64,000 nt of DNA, from positions 186,001 to 250,000 of the forward strand of contig NZ_QRDY01000002.1 in assembly GCF_003386205.1 (NCBI RefSeq), in the 5' to 3' direction. The stretch's first letter is position 1; each line of letters opens with the position of its first letter. The position numbers and the translations under genes are program-made. Of this stretch, positions 35,401 through 43,961 are shown piece after piece. Source of the DNA: Cohnella lupini. GTDB taxonomy: Bacteria > Bacillota > Bacilli > Paenibacillales > Paenibacillaceae. The notes under the pieces were generated by a model. It searched no databases. It was not told the origin of the DNA and worked only from the letters and a program-made list of their open reading frames with translations.

Positions 35401-36282
35401 ATGACATGGCGCAAAACAGCGGCGCGGGTCCAGCTTGCCGCGATGGTCGCTCCCGCGCTCCTATTAATCGGCGTATTCGTCTTCTATCCGCTGCTGCGAG
35501 GGATACGGATCTCGTTCACCGACTGGAACGGCTATTCGCAGCATGATCATTTCATCGGACTGGACAACTATCGCAAACTAGCCGTCGATCCGAATGTTCG
35601 AACCGCTTTCGTGAACACCCTCCTCTACGGCGTCGGATCGGCCGTCATTCAAAACGTATGGGGGCTGCTCTACGCACTGCTGCTCAACCGCAATTTTTTC
35701 GGCCGAAACGCGGCCCGTGCCGCCGTCTATTTGCCGGTCATGGTATCGGGTCTCATCATGGGGTATATTTGGTACTTTCTGCTGCAATACAGCGGGGGCG
35801 CGCTGAACGACGCGCGCTCTCTCTTCGGTGCGGCGCCTGTAGATTGGCTGGCGGACAAGCATCGGGCGATTAGCCTGATTCTGTTCATCTCGTCGCTCCA
35901 GTTCGTCGGACAGGCGATGGTCATCTATTTGGCAGGCCTTCAGCGTATCCCGCGCATGTATTACGAAGCCGCGGAGATCGACGGCATCGGATGGTGGAGC
36001 AAATTCAGGCATATCACGCTGCCGCTGTTGTCGCCGGCAATCATGGCCAACGTGACGCTGAAGCTGATCGGCGGCTTGCAATTGTTCGACCTAATCGTTG
36101 CCCTTACCGGCGGGGGACCGGGCTTTAGCACCCATTCCTTCTCGACGCTGATTAATTATACGTATTTCACTAGCCAAAACGCGGGGTACTCGTCGTCGCT
36201 CGGCATCGCGCTATTTCTGTTCATCATGGCCGTTACCGTCGGCGTGAACCGGTATTTCTATCGAAGAGAGGTGGAGCATTGA
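35401..36282 (+). CDS. UgpA/MalF-type ABC importer permease
   Basis: 293 residues and six membrane segments, with the EAA loop YYEAAEIDGIGWWSKFRHITLPLLSP (outline). It starts 31 bp after the binding-protein gene and 1 bp before the next permease. Together they form the heterodimeric channel. The family includes importers of maltose, sn-glycerol-3-phosphate and glycerophosphodiesters, which matters here because the operon carries a GDPD. Confidence 0.9.
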   Translation: MTWRKTAARVQLAAMVAPALLLIGVFVFYPLLRGIRISFTDWNGYSQHDHFIGLDNYRKLAVDPNVRTAFVNTLLYGVGSAVIQNVWGLLYALLLNRNFFGRNAARAAVYLPVMVSGLIMGYIWYFLLQYSGGALNDARSLFGAAPVDWLADKHRAISLILFISSLQFVGQAMVIYLAGLQRIPRMYYEAAEIDGIGWWSKFRHITLPLLSPAIMANVTLKLIGGLQLFDLIVALTGGGPGFSTHSFSTLINYTYFTSQNAGYSSSLGIALFLFIMAVTVGVNRYFYRREVEH

Positions 36283-36283
36283 C

Positions 36284-37099
36284 ATGAGCCGCTTCCCCAA
36301 ATGGGCCGTATCGGTCATCGCGATCGGCCTTGCAGCCATCCATCTGCTGCCGCTGTACATCGCCGCAACCGTGGCCTTCAAGAAAACGACGGATTTGTCG
36401 TCCAGATGGCGGTTCCCGGGGTACTTCTACCTGGATCATTTCAAGCAAGCGTTCACGGAGGGGCATCTGCTGCGGGCATTCTCCAATACGGTCGTCCTGA
36501 CCGTCGCTACCGCGCTGCTGCTGGTGTTGATCGGGTCGGTCGCGGCCTATCCGCTGTCACGGGTCAAGACGAAGCTGAGCCGCGGCGTCATGAACGCCAT
36601 TCTCGGCGTCATGATGATTCCGACGCTGAGCGTCATCGTGCCGCTCTATTCGTTCATGCATCAGCTGCATGCGCTCAACACGTACTGGGGCATCGTGCTC
36701 GTATCGACGGCGTTCAATCTGCCGCTCGGCATCTTCCTGTACGCCAACTTCATCAACACCATTCCGAAGGAACTGGATGAAGCGGCCAAAGTGGACGGAT
36801 GCGGGCATTACCGGTTGTTTTTCCGCATCATTCTGCCCCAGCTGAAGCCGGTGACGGCGGCCGTCGTGATCTTGAAAGGGCTCAAAGTGTGGAACGAGTA
36901 CGAGTTCCCGCTCTATTTTTTGCAAAAACCGCAGAACCAGACGATCACGCTGGCCATCTCGCACTTTTTCTCCGATACTTCCTCCGATTTCGGTTCGGCA
37001 TCCGCCGCGGCGGTGCTGGCCGTTCTGCCGGTAACCGTCATTTTTCTGGCGTTGCAGAAATATTTCGTATCCGGGTTGTCGGATGGAGCGATCAAGTAA
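36284..37099 (+). CDS. UgpE/MalG-type ABC importer permease
   Basis: 271 residues and six membrane segments, with the EAA loop LDEAAKVDGCGHYRLFFRIILPQLKP (outline) and the typical C-terminal YFVSGLSDGAIK. It is directly downstream of the first permease and uses the same binding protein. The 2H phosphoesterase gene follows after 29 bp. Confidence 0.9.
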   Translation: MSRFPKWAVSVIAIGLAAIHLLPLYIAATVAFKKTTDLSSRWRFPGYFYLDHFKQAFTEGHLLRAFSNTVVLTVATALLLVLIGSVAAYPLSRVKTKLSRGVMNAILGVMMIPTLSVIVPLYSFMHQLHALNTYWGIVLVSTAFNLPLGIFLYANFINTIPKELDEAAKVDGCGHYRLFFRIILPQLKPVTAAVVILKGLKVWNEYEFPLYFLQKPQNQTITLAISHFFSDTSSDFGSASAAAVLAVLPVTVIFLALQKYFVSGLSDGAIK

Positions 37100-37128
37100 A
37101 CGTACACGCATAAAGGAGCTGCACAAGC

Positions 37129-37869
37129 ATGAAATACCTGGACTATATCCAACGTTTGGAAGATAAATTCGAGCGGGACATGAACGAAGTACCGCTGAAG
37201 TGGACGATATCCGAGAAGCTGGGCGGCAAAATTACGCCCGGCGGCGAGATGAAGCCGTTTTACGGCGCAACGACGGTCATCAAGCTGTCGGACCTCGACA
37301 AGAACGCCTGTATCGGCATCCGCGAGCGTCTGTTCGAGAAGCATGGCGACCTGTTCGTGAAGCTCGATACGAGCACGTATCATCTGACGATTCACGCACT
37401 GAGCAACGTGTATAACGTGGCGGACGACAACGAATTAATCGCGCAAAGCATCGCAGAGACGGAGCCGAAGGTAGCGGCGCAATTCCGCGCGATTGCCGAA
37501 CGCTATGCGGAGAGCTCGATCCGCATGCGGGCGCTTGGCGTCAGCACGAGCGGGAAGGATATCGTCGGCATCAAGTTCGTGCCGGCCTCCGAAGAGGATT
37601 ACGACATCCTGATCGAGCTGTTCAACCGGCTGGAGAGCGTCTACCCGTTAGGGGAATTTTTCGTGCCGCATGTGTCGCTCGGGTACTTCCAGCTGCGGCC
37701 GTACGGCCCGGAGGAGGTTGCCGACTTGTACGACACCTTGCGTCAATTGAATCGGGAGATGAAGCTGACGCTCGAGCTGGACGTCGCCAAGCTTGTCTAT
37801 CAGCATCACTACCATATGAACGATTTTCGCGACGTATTCGGGATAAAGGCCATCGCCGCTGACTCGTAA
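37129..37869 (+). CDS. 2H phosphoesterase-superfamily protein (cyclic phosphodiesterase/2'-5' RNA ligase-like)
   Basis: 246 residues. Two H-x-S/T motifs, HLT (H85, T87) in TYHLTIHAL and HVS (H181, S183) in FFVPHVSLGYF, about 96 residues apart, define the 2H superfamily, whose members open cyclic phosphates or process 2'-5' linkages. The protein is cytoplasmic and has a good ribosome binding site (AAGGAG). It sits between an ABC importer and a secreted GDPD under the same LacI-type control, so it may act on an imported cyclic phosphodiester. That role is inference. Confidence 0.75.
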   Translation: MKYLDYIQRLEDKFERDMNEVPLKWTISEKLGGKITPGGEMKPFYGATTVIKLSDLDKNACIGIRERLFEKHGDLFVKLDTSTYHLTIHALSNVYNVADDNELIAQSIAETEPKVAAQFRAIAERYAESSIRMRALGVSTSGKDIVGIKFVPASEEDYDILIELFNRLESVYPLGEFFVPHVSLGYFQLRPYGPEEVADLYDTLRQLNREMKLTLELDVAKLVYQHHYHMNDFRDVFGIKAIAADS

Positions 37870-37891
37870 GCGCAGCTCCCGAAGCAACGAG

Positions 37892-37924
37892 AGGAGGTGA
37901 GGCATGTTCGCCAAGCATAGATAG
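37892..37924 (+). other. Six-codon mini-ORF with a perfect ribosome binding site (possible leader peptide)
   Basis: AGGAGGTGAGGC is followed at optimal spacing by ATG at 37904 and the peptide MFAKHR, then TAG at 37922-37924. It lies in the 117-bp gap before the GDPD gene. It may be a translated leader that stabilises mRNA or tunes translation of the secreted protein, or a decayed gene start. Confidence 0.45.
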
Positions 37925-37986
37925 CTCGCCCGTAAGACGAAGCTTATCTGTCCGACCTGGAAAAATACATCATTTGGAGGTTAACA

Positions 37987-40437
37987 ATGAACGCGAAAAA
38001 ATGGATCAAGCAGGCTGCGTTGTTTTCCGTGTCACTCAGTCTGTTCGCTAGCGCGATGCCAGGAGTCACCCATGCCGCTTCCGGCGCGACATCATCCGAT
38101 ATGAACGCATCGCAATTGGCGGCATCGGCGCCGGTCGCCGCGCAGGCGTCCGCAACGACCGGCTGCGTGCCGTATGGGCCGGAACCGGGTTATCAGTACG
38201 ACCCGAATACGCTGATGAAGCTAATGGGTAAGCCGCGCACGGGCACCTATGGACCTTTCCTGTCCGCGCATCGCGGGGTGTGGGGAACCAACTTGGGGCT
38301 GAGCCCATCCGGCGAACCGTTGCAGGATGCTGCCGAAAATTCCATTACCGCCATCGATAACACGGCCAAGCTTAAATTCGAAATGGTTGAATTGGATGTG
38401 AAAGAAGCAGAAGACGGTCTGGTATTGATGCATGATTATACGTTGGGAAGAACGACGACGGCCGGATGGGACAATCCCATGTATGAATGGGACGTGTTCA
38501 ATCAGGTCACGCCCAATGGCGACACGCCACAATATGAGGGGAACCCAAGTCAACTTACTGAGGAATCTTTTGGACAAATCATCATAGACTACAACCCGTT
38601 GGTGAAGATGGCGGGGTGGACTATAAAGTATCTGGAGGACAATGTTCATTTGAAAATATTCGATAAATATTCCTCCAAATCCCTGGGCACGATGAAAGTC
38701 GGCGGAGTCGACGTTTCGGCCGTCGGAGAGTGGAAAGAGTCAACGGATACGGTGCCAAGTCTTCGTAAAGCGTTGCAGTACATCGGGGATCATTATCCCG
38801 GCATGACCGTCGTCCTGGATCTTCGTCATCTTGATGAAGTGAAAAGCGCGATGGATGTTATCGACCAAGTAAAGAACTGCCAAGGAACTCCGGCGATGGA
38901 TTGGGTGATTTTGAAACCATTCGCTAATATTTTTCCAGACGGCTTGTTTGGTCATAATGAGATAAGTGAGCCCCCGGCACCAAATTCCTTGGTGGGATTG
39001 CTTGGTTTTGGGGCGCTGGATTACAAGTGGATTCCGGTTGTGTCCAATCGTTTGGTTGAGCCTAACCCTCCGGGAGAGCCATCCGTGATTCCCTGCAATT
39101 CGGTTTCCGATACGTCTCCGTATAGCTATTATACTCCGTGCCCTTCGGGACCGGACGTTTCACAAATAAAAGGCAGTATTTTAGATTATGTGTCTGATTG
39201 GAATAATCCGAGCGTAGTCACGATTGAGAATGGATATAACGGCGACGGGAGCGATACCAACCCGCTTAAAGCCGCTTACAACTATGCGACTTCGTATTCA
39301 ACCAACATGCAATCCTGGCGGCCGGCCGATGTATTGGCGAAAGCTCCGGTCTTCGTAAACGGGAAAACCGTTATCGGATTCAACTGGAAGGACGATGGCA
39401 TGGGTGCCTATCCGGTCTATAAGGAAACCGCTAAAGACTACGTCGACGCAAGGCAAACGGCCGGAATCCTAACGGTGGAGGATGCGCCGCTCGTATTGAA
39501 AAACGAGCTGCTGACCCGGGATGCGACCCAAAGGGCGATTTCCAAAGTAGTGGATTGGAACCAGTTTGACACCAGTCTTTTTTATAAAATTGTGGATGCA
39601 ACCTCGGGCAAGGTGCTCGAAGTGCCGGGCAATTATTACGATAATGGAGCAAAGGTGGTTTTAAACGATTACAACGGCTCGGACGCGCAGCTCTGGAACT
39701 TTAAAAGAGTAGGTTCCAGCAGCACTGTATTTCACATTGTTCATACCGTCAGCGGCCAAGCAATGGATATACCCGTGGGAGGGAATTCCAATCAGGTACA
39801 AATCTTTGAGCAGAACGAGCACCCCAACTTGGAATTCTTCCTGGATCATCCCGCGCAAGGCGGCATGTTCGCGATTAACAATGTCCAAGCCCAACATATT
39901 GTCCCAAGCAGCGATGGGTATAGCGTCATTTTCACTCCCGGAACATCCGAAGTCGGGCAATGGTTCGTGATTCCCGTGTATGATCGCGTGATCGCTACGA
40001 AGGACCTTGTCATCTCTTATGGAGATAAGTATGAGGATAATAATGTTTATGTTCTGCCACAGTCCGGGAACACGTTTTCGAAATATAAATTTCGCGTTAT
40101 CACCAATGCCAATGGAACCTATACGTTTATTAATCCGGTTACCATGCAGGTACTTGCACAATATGGGAGAAGTAGTTCCAATATCTTTTTCGCTCAGCTG
40201 CAATTGGAAGGCTTTTTCAATAAATCCCTTCAAGAGTGGGAAGTGGGGTCCAGTTCATCGAGTACGCTTACTTATTCCATCTTTCGCAGGAAAGCTTATT
40301 ACAGTGATAATGGTCCGTCACGTGAATGGGGATCTTTCACTACTCCCGGAACTATTATAAATGATGATTCTCTTCTACTTTTGCCGGGATGGTATGGTAA
40401 GCCGATGGATGAATCTTGGCGATTTACGATTAAGTAA
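37987..40437 (+). CDS. Secreted glycerophosphodiester phosphodiesterase-like protein with C-terminal ricin-type lectin domain
   Basis: 816 residues. A Sec signal peptide (~1-31, cleavage after THA) precedes a GDPD domain with H95/R96 in SAHRGVWG, E117/N118 in AENSI, E135 and D137 in VELDV, and H149/D150 in LMHDYTLGRTTT. These match the family's catalytic and metal positions, so the enzyme should be active. The catalytic region is long (to ~520) with inserts. From ~525 a ricin-B-like beta-trefoil begins (YKIVDATSGKVLEVPG, DAQLWNF). GDPDs split glycerophosphodiesters, including teichoic-acid or phospholipid head groups; sphingomyelinase-D-like relatives form cyclic phosphates. It is the last gene of the LacI-type locus and ends at a terminator. 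Confidence 0.85.
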   Translation: MNAKKWIKQAALFSVSLSLFASAMPGVTHAASGATSSDMNASQLAASAPVAAQASATTGCVPYGPEPGYQYDPNTLMKLMGKPRTGTYGPFLSAHRGVWGTNLGLSPSGEPLQDAAENSITAIDNTAKLKFEMVELDVKEAEDGLVLMHDYTLGRTTTAGWDNPMYEWDVFNQVTPNGDTPQYEGNPSQLTEESFGQIIIDYNPLVKMAGWTIKYLEDNVHLKIFDKYSSKSLGTMKVGGVDVSAVGEWKESTDTVPSLRKALQYIGDHYPGMTVVLDLRHLDEVKSAMDVIDQVKNCQGTPAMDWVILKPFANIFPDGLFGHNEISEPPAPNSLVGLLGFGALDYKWIPVVSNRLVEPNPPGEPSVIPCNSVSDTSPYSYYTPCPSGPDVSQIKGSILDYVSDWNNPSVVTIENGYNGDGSDTNPLKAAYNYATSYSTNMQSWRPADVLAKAPVFVNGKTVIGFNWKDDGMGAYPVYKETAKDYVDARQTAGILTVEDAPLVLKNELLTRDATQRAISKVVDWNQFDTSLFYKIVDATSGKVLEVPGNYYDNGAKVVLNDYNGSDAQLWNFKRVGSSSTVFHIVHTVSGQAMDIPVGGNSNQVQIFEQNEHPNLEFFLDHPAQGGMFAINNVQAQHIVPSSDGYSVIFTPGTSEVGQWFVIPVYDRVIATKDLVISYGDKYEDNNVYVLPQSGNTFSKYKFRVITNANGTYTFINPVTMQVLAQYGRSSSNIFFAQLQLEGFFNKSLQEWEVGSSSSSTLTYSIFRRKAYYSDNGPSREWGSFTTPGTIINDDSLLLLPGWYGKPMDESWRFTIK

Positions 40438-40455
40438 AACATAACCATCGTTGTA

Positions 40456-40501
40456 AAAACCAAAAACCATCGTCCTTGTTGACGATTGGTTTTTGGTTTT
40501 T
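40456..40501 (+). terminator. Intrinsic terminator after the GDPD gene
   Basis: AACCAAAAACCATCGTC pairs with GACGATTGGTTTTTGGTT with one bulged T, around CTTGTT, and ends in T5. The A-rich left arm makes it work in both directions. Confidence 0.85.
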
Positions 40502-41003
40502 AACATGCTGAATGGTTGTAGTCTGTTGAATATTTTCGTGGGTACACTGGCAATAGTTACAGTCTTCAAATTCAACTTTAATCTGATAATTGTGAAAGAG
40601 TTCCTTAATAGAAATGATTCATAGTCCTAAATATTCGCTCAGGAGCTTTTGTATCATTTCTTCCTTCAACTTGATATAAATGGATTTATAAACACTGAGC
40701 AAATTGAGTTTAATTTTAATATAGATAATTAGCTTTATGGATCAATCTAACGAAGGTGAGTTGGGTTAGTAAGCGGATATCATTCCTGGCAAACTTATGA
40801 TTGATTCTTTTACTTACGGCAATGATATGCTTGATTTCGAATGACAATCGGGGATTATCGGATATGAAAGCTACTATCGCGGCAATATATTGGTTTATTC
40901 TTTGGCAACATTATGGTTGAAGTCACAACCGCTTCGCTTGATAACACATCAGGCTGTCGAGATTTCTCGACAGCCTGAGAGCTGCAAAATGCAAATGCGG
41001 AAC
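40502..41003. other. Non-coding AT-rich region with a repeated GGCAA...TTGATT motif and a hairpin
   Basis: No gene is supported here. Near-copies of GGCAANNNTATGNTTGATT start at ~40788 and ~40818, with weaker ones at ~40881 and ~40903. Two better copies lie before the LacI-type gene at 32679 and 32706. AGGCTGTCGAG (40951-40961) and CTCGACAGCCT (40966-40976) form a perfect 11-bp hairpin that may end the minus-strand gene at 41004. Confidence 0.5.
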
Positions 41004-41333
41004 CTATTTATTGAACGGTTCAAACGTTTTGACGACTTCGTACATACCCGGTTCAAAAGTGGCTATCGTCATTGCTTCCTGAAGATACGGAAGAGGTTTA
41101 GGGTCATTTCGCATAGCCTGGTACTCTTCCGCGCTGCTCCATTGAGCGTACATCGTAACTTTAGTTCCATCCGTACTTCGATGGAGACTAGATGAAATAA
41201 ATCCGGGAGCGTACCGAACGGAGACTTCGGTTGCGCTGGTAAGCAACTTTACTAGCCTTTCCTGATTTCCGGGATCAACCGTAAATACATTGATCAGTGT
41301 AACAAAGCGATTATTCATTGTGATATGAGTCAT
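41004..41333 (-). CDS. Antibiotic-biosynthesis-monooxygenase (ABM)-domain protein
   Basis: 109 residues forming one dimeric ferredoxin-like ABM domain (VTLINVFTVDPGNQERLVKLL, APGFISSSLHRSTDGTKVTMYAQWSS in outline). Family members include quinone-forming monooxygenases and heme-degrading proteins, but many have no known role. GAGGAG lies 8 nt upstream of the ATG. It is a single-gene transcript with no informative neighbours. Confidence 0.82.
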   Translation of the reverse strand: MTHITMNNRFVTLINVFTVDPGNQERLVKLLTSATEVSVRYAPGFISSSLHRSTDGTKVTMYAQWSSAEEYQAMRNDPKPLPYLQEAMTIATFEPGMYEVVKTFEPFNK

Positions 41334-41475
41334 TAGTTAACTCCTCGTTTATTCTAGTAAACTCAGGTTAAGGTCCTTCTAATTGATCTATCTTTTGCAT
41401 CACGTCACCATTTTATGCGATTTCTTGTTGGTTACGATGTCTATGATGATATTGTCGGTTCGGTGGCTTGCCGTG

Positions 41476-41515
41476 AAAAAAGGACATTTCCCGCGAAGGG
41501 AAATGTCCTTTTTTT
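41476..41515. terminator. Bidirectional intrinsic terminator
   Basis: AAGGACATTTCCC pairs with GGGAAATGTCCTT around a short GCGAA loop, with A and T tracts on either side. It ends the lipoprotein gene on the minus strand. Confidence 0.9.
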
Positions 41516-41538
41516 GATGCCTTAGGCGTGGCGTGTTA

Positions 41539-42291
41539 TTAAGACGTCGGGGATTGGTTGACGGTCATGATTGCGATTTTCCCTTTTTCGTCCACCGAGA
41601 ACCAGATCGCGCCGGAGCCCGCTGAAATCCCCTTATAATTGACGAACAGGTCCTTGAGCGTCTGGGTCTTGAGCATTTCTTTGATTTCCTTAGTGAAAAT
41701 GCGGTCGTAAGCGGCGATGAACGCTTTGCTGTCCTTGATCGGCGCGTCCTTCTTGTCGCCCTCGAAGAAATGCATCGGGTATTGAACGTATTCCGCCAGC
41801 TTCTCTTTGTTGTCGGCACCTACGAGCGCTTGCACGTCCGCAAAGAAGGTTTCGAACTTCTTGGGATCGTCGATGCCCGCTACTTCGTATGGGTTTACGC
41901 CCGTTTCTTCGGTTGCTGCAGGCTGCGCCGGTTTACCGCCGCTTCTCGGTCCGGGATTTTCTTGCGCCGGTTTGCCGCCGCTTCTCGGTCTTGGTTCAGG
42001 GCTCACTTGCGACTCGCTTCCGGCCGGGCTGACCGAAGCGCCGTCAGTCGGATCTTTGGAAGCTGTTTCATCGGTAGAAGGGCTATCGGAGGGGCTTTCC
42101 TCCATATCGTCGGTCGCGGTATCGTCGCTAGAAGGACTTCCCGAAGGGCTGTTCTCCGGCGAAGAGACGCCGCTGTTCGAAGCATTAGTCGCGGGGCTGT
42201 TCGATTCGTTCGAGCATCCGCTGGCGACGAGCGTCAAACTGACGGCCAGAAGGGCGATGGCAATCCAAGATCTGTTTTTTTGTTTATTCAT
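41539..42291 (-). CDS. Serine/proline-rich lipoprotein of unknown function
   Basis: 250 residues. The signal peptide ends in lipobox VASGC. A long Ser/Pro/Asp/Thr linker with two copies of PRSGGKPAQ reaches to ~residue 135. The C-terminal ~110 residues form a small folded domain (KFETFFADVQALVGADNKEKLAEYVQYPM, ...GSGAIWFSVDEKGKIAIMTVNQ in outline) that may be NTF2/SnoaL-like. I chose the ATG at 42291 because AAAGGAT is suitably spaced; an ATG at 42303 lies directly on that site. It is transcribed divergently from eutA. The role is unknown. Confidence 0.72.
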   Translation of the reverse strand: MNKQKNRSWIAIALLAVSLTLVASGCSNESNSPATNASNSGVSSPENSPSGSPSSDDTATDDMEESPSDSPSTDETASKDPTDGASVSPAGSESQVSPEPRPRSGGKPAQENPGPRSGGKPAQPAATEETGVNPYEVAGIDDPKKFETFFADVQALVGADNKEKLAEYVQYPMHFFEGDKKDAPIKDSKAFIAAYDRIFTKEIKEMLKTQTLKDLFVNYKGISAGSGAIWFSVDEKGKIAIMTVNQSPTS

Positions 42292-42473
42292 TGTTGAGTT
42301 CATCCTTTCAATTCAGCATGTCTACAGAAGTAAACGGCTCAGTTCCATAAATTGTTGCTCGATTTGAAAAATTATTGAAAATGAAATTAACGCCGACGTA
42401 TGCGGCGAGGTTGAAGATCGGAGCGTATCGCCATATATTAAGAAGATAAGATAAATCATAAGCTCGATCGGGA

Positions 42474-43949
42474 GTGATCCTCGTAGATAACGCATGGATC
42501 CTAAGCGTCGGCATTGACGTCGGGACAAGCACGACGAAGCTGATCGTCAGCCGATTGCGCATCGATCAAGTGTCGGGGCCGGGTGCGATCCCCAAACACG
42601 AAATCGTGGGCCGGGAGTTGCTATACGTCGGGCCTTTGCACGGAACTCCTCTGCTATCGGAGGAGGAGATAGATGGATCGGCTCTGTCGGAGATCATTCG
42701 AGAAGAGTACGTTAAGGCAGGCATTCGGGCAGCCGACATTCAGACCGGAGCGGTCATCGTTACGGGAGAGACGGCAACCAAGGGTAATGCTTCGACAATC
42801 GTACGATTGCTGGCCGAGCAAGCCGGCGATTTCGTCGTCGCCACGGCGGGAGCGGAACTGGAAGGCATCCTCGCGGGCAAAGGAGCGGGAGCCGACGGGC
42901 GGTCGCGAGTTTTGAAAGGAGTAGTCGCCAATATCGACGTGGGCGGCGGGACGGCCAACGTTGCTTTTTTCCGGAACGGACAATGGATCGATACCGTTAC
43001 TTTCCACGTTGGCGGACGCGTCATACGAATGAACGAACGAGGGAAAGTACTCAAGGTTTCCCCTCATATCGTTCCCTGGCTGACGGTCAACGGGTTCTTG
43101 ATTACTCCGGGGCAAATATTGAAGTATGGGCAATGGGAAGAAATTTGCAATCGGATGAGTCGGGACATGCTGAGATATTTAGCCGGACAAGAAGCTTCAT
43201 TAACCTGGCATCAGTTGCTCTTGGGTCCGGCACTAGCTAACCGTTATCCCGTCGAAGAATGGACGTTTTCGGGAGGCGTAGGCGAGCTAATGGGCAAGCC
43301 TTTACCCGAATCGCTCGATGGGTCTTCCGCGTACGGAGATATCGGACCGATATTGGCAAGATCATTGGCCCGAGCAAGCGAATCACTCGGGTTAAACCTC
43401 GGGCTGCCGGATCAGACGACAAGGGCGACCGTTATCGGTGCGGGAACGCAAAGCATCGAGCTAAGCGGAGCTACCGTCTTCGTGGAAGAATCGATGCTGC
43501 CGATACGCAATTTGCCCGTGCTGAAGCTCGATCTAGCGGAAAGCGGTTCGTCGTCTTTCATGGGGATGAAGGAGGCAGCCGCGAAGCTTATCCGTCAGGG
43601 GAACATCTGGTACGGCCAATCGAATCCCGATGAAGCAACCTTCGCGATTGCTATAGGAAGCGTAGGGTACTATTCTTATAGAAGCATTCAAGATCTAGCT
43701 AAATCCTTGTTAGAAGCGTATAGGGAAGAGGAGCCGGATAATCATAAAATGGTTCTGATATGCGAGCAGGACATGGCCAAGGCACTGGGACAGAGTATCT
43801 ATCGGCAGAGCGGATACGAAATGCGCATCGTTTGCCTCGACGAAATTCGGGCCAGGCAAGGAGATTACATCGATATCGGCCAGGCGCCTTCCGGTACATG
43901 GATTCCGGTAACCGTCAAGACGCTAGCCTTTCATTCCGCCGCACAATAA
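42474..43949 (+). CDS. eutA: Ethanolamine ammonia-lyase reactivating factor EutA
   Basis: 491 residues. An actin/Hsp70-like ATPase fold is visible in ILSVGIDVGTSTTKLIVSRL, VIVTGETATKGNA and ANIDVGGGTANVAFF. EutA exchanges damaged adenosylcobalamin in ethanolamine ammonia-lyase with ATP. It lies 12 bp upstream of eutB. The only canonical start is GTG at 42474, which sits inside its own purine run rather than behind a clear site, so the exact start is uncertain; the conserved domain begins about ten codons later. No other eut genes (transport, microcompartment, EutVW) are nearby. Confidence 0.92.
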   Translation: MILVDNAWILSVGIDVGTSTTKLIVSRLRIDQVSGPGAIPKHEIVGRELLYVGPLHGTPLLSEEEIDGSALSEIIREEYVKAGIRAADIQTGAVIVTGETATKGNASTIVRLLAEQAGDFVVATAGAELEGILAGKGAGADGRSRVLKGVVANIDVGGGTANVAFFRNGQWIDTVTFHVGGRVIRMNERGKVLKVSPHIVPWLTVNGFLITPGQILKYGQWEEICNRMSRDMLRYLAGQEASLTWHQLLLGPALANRYPVEEWTFSGGVGELMGKPLPESLDGSSAYGDIGPILARSLARASESLGLNLGLPDQTTRATVIGAGTQSIELSGATVFVEESMLPIRNLPVLKLDLAESGSSSFMGMKEAAAKLIRQGNIWYGQSNPDEATFAIAIGSVGYYSYRSIQDLAKSLLEAYREEEPDNHKMVLICEQDMAKALGQSIYRQSGYEMRIVCLDEIRARQGDYIDIGQAPSGTWIPVTVKTLAFHSAAQ

Positions 43950-43961
43950 GGAGGGAAACAA

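Noticed and set aside
34584..35414. 276-codon minus-strand open frame
   Set aside because: Antisense to the solute-binding lipoprotein; no domain is recognisable in it.
42304..42473. Cobalamin riboswitch or EutV-type dual hairpin before eutA
   Set aside because: The 170-bp divergent region is too short for a B12 riboswitch and shows no paired hairpins with conserved loops.
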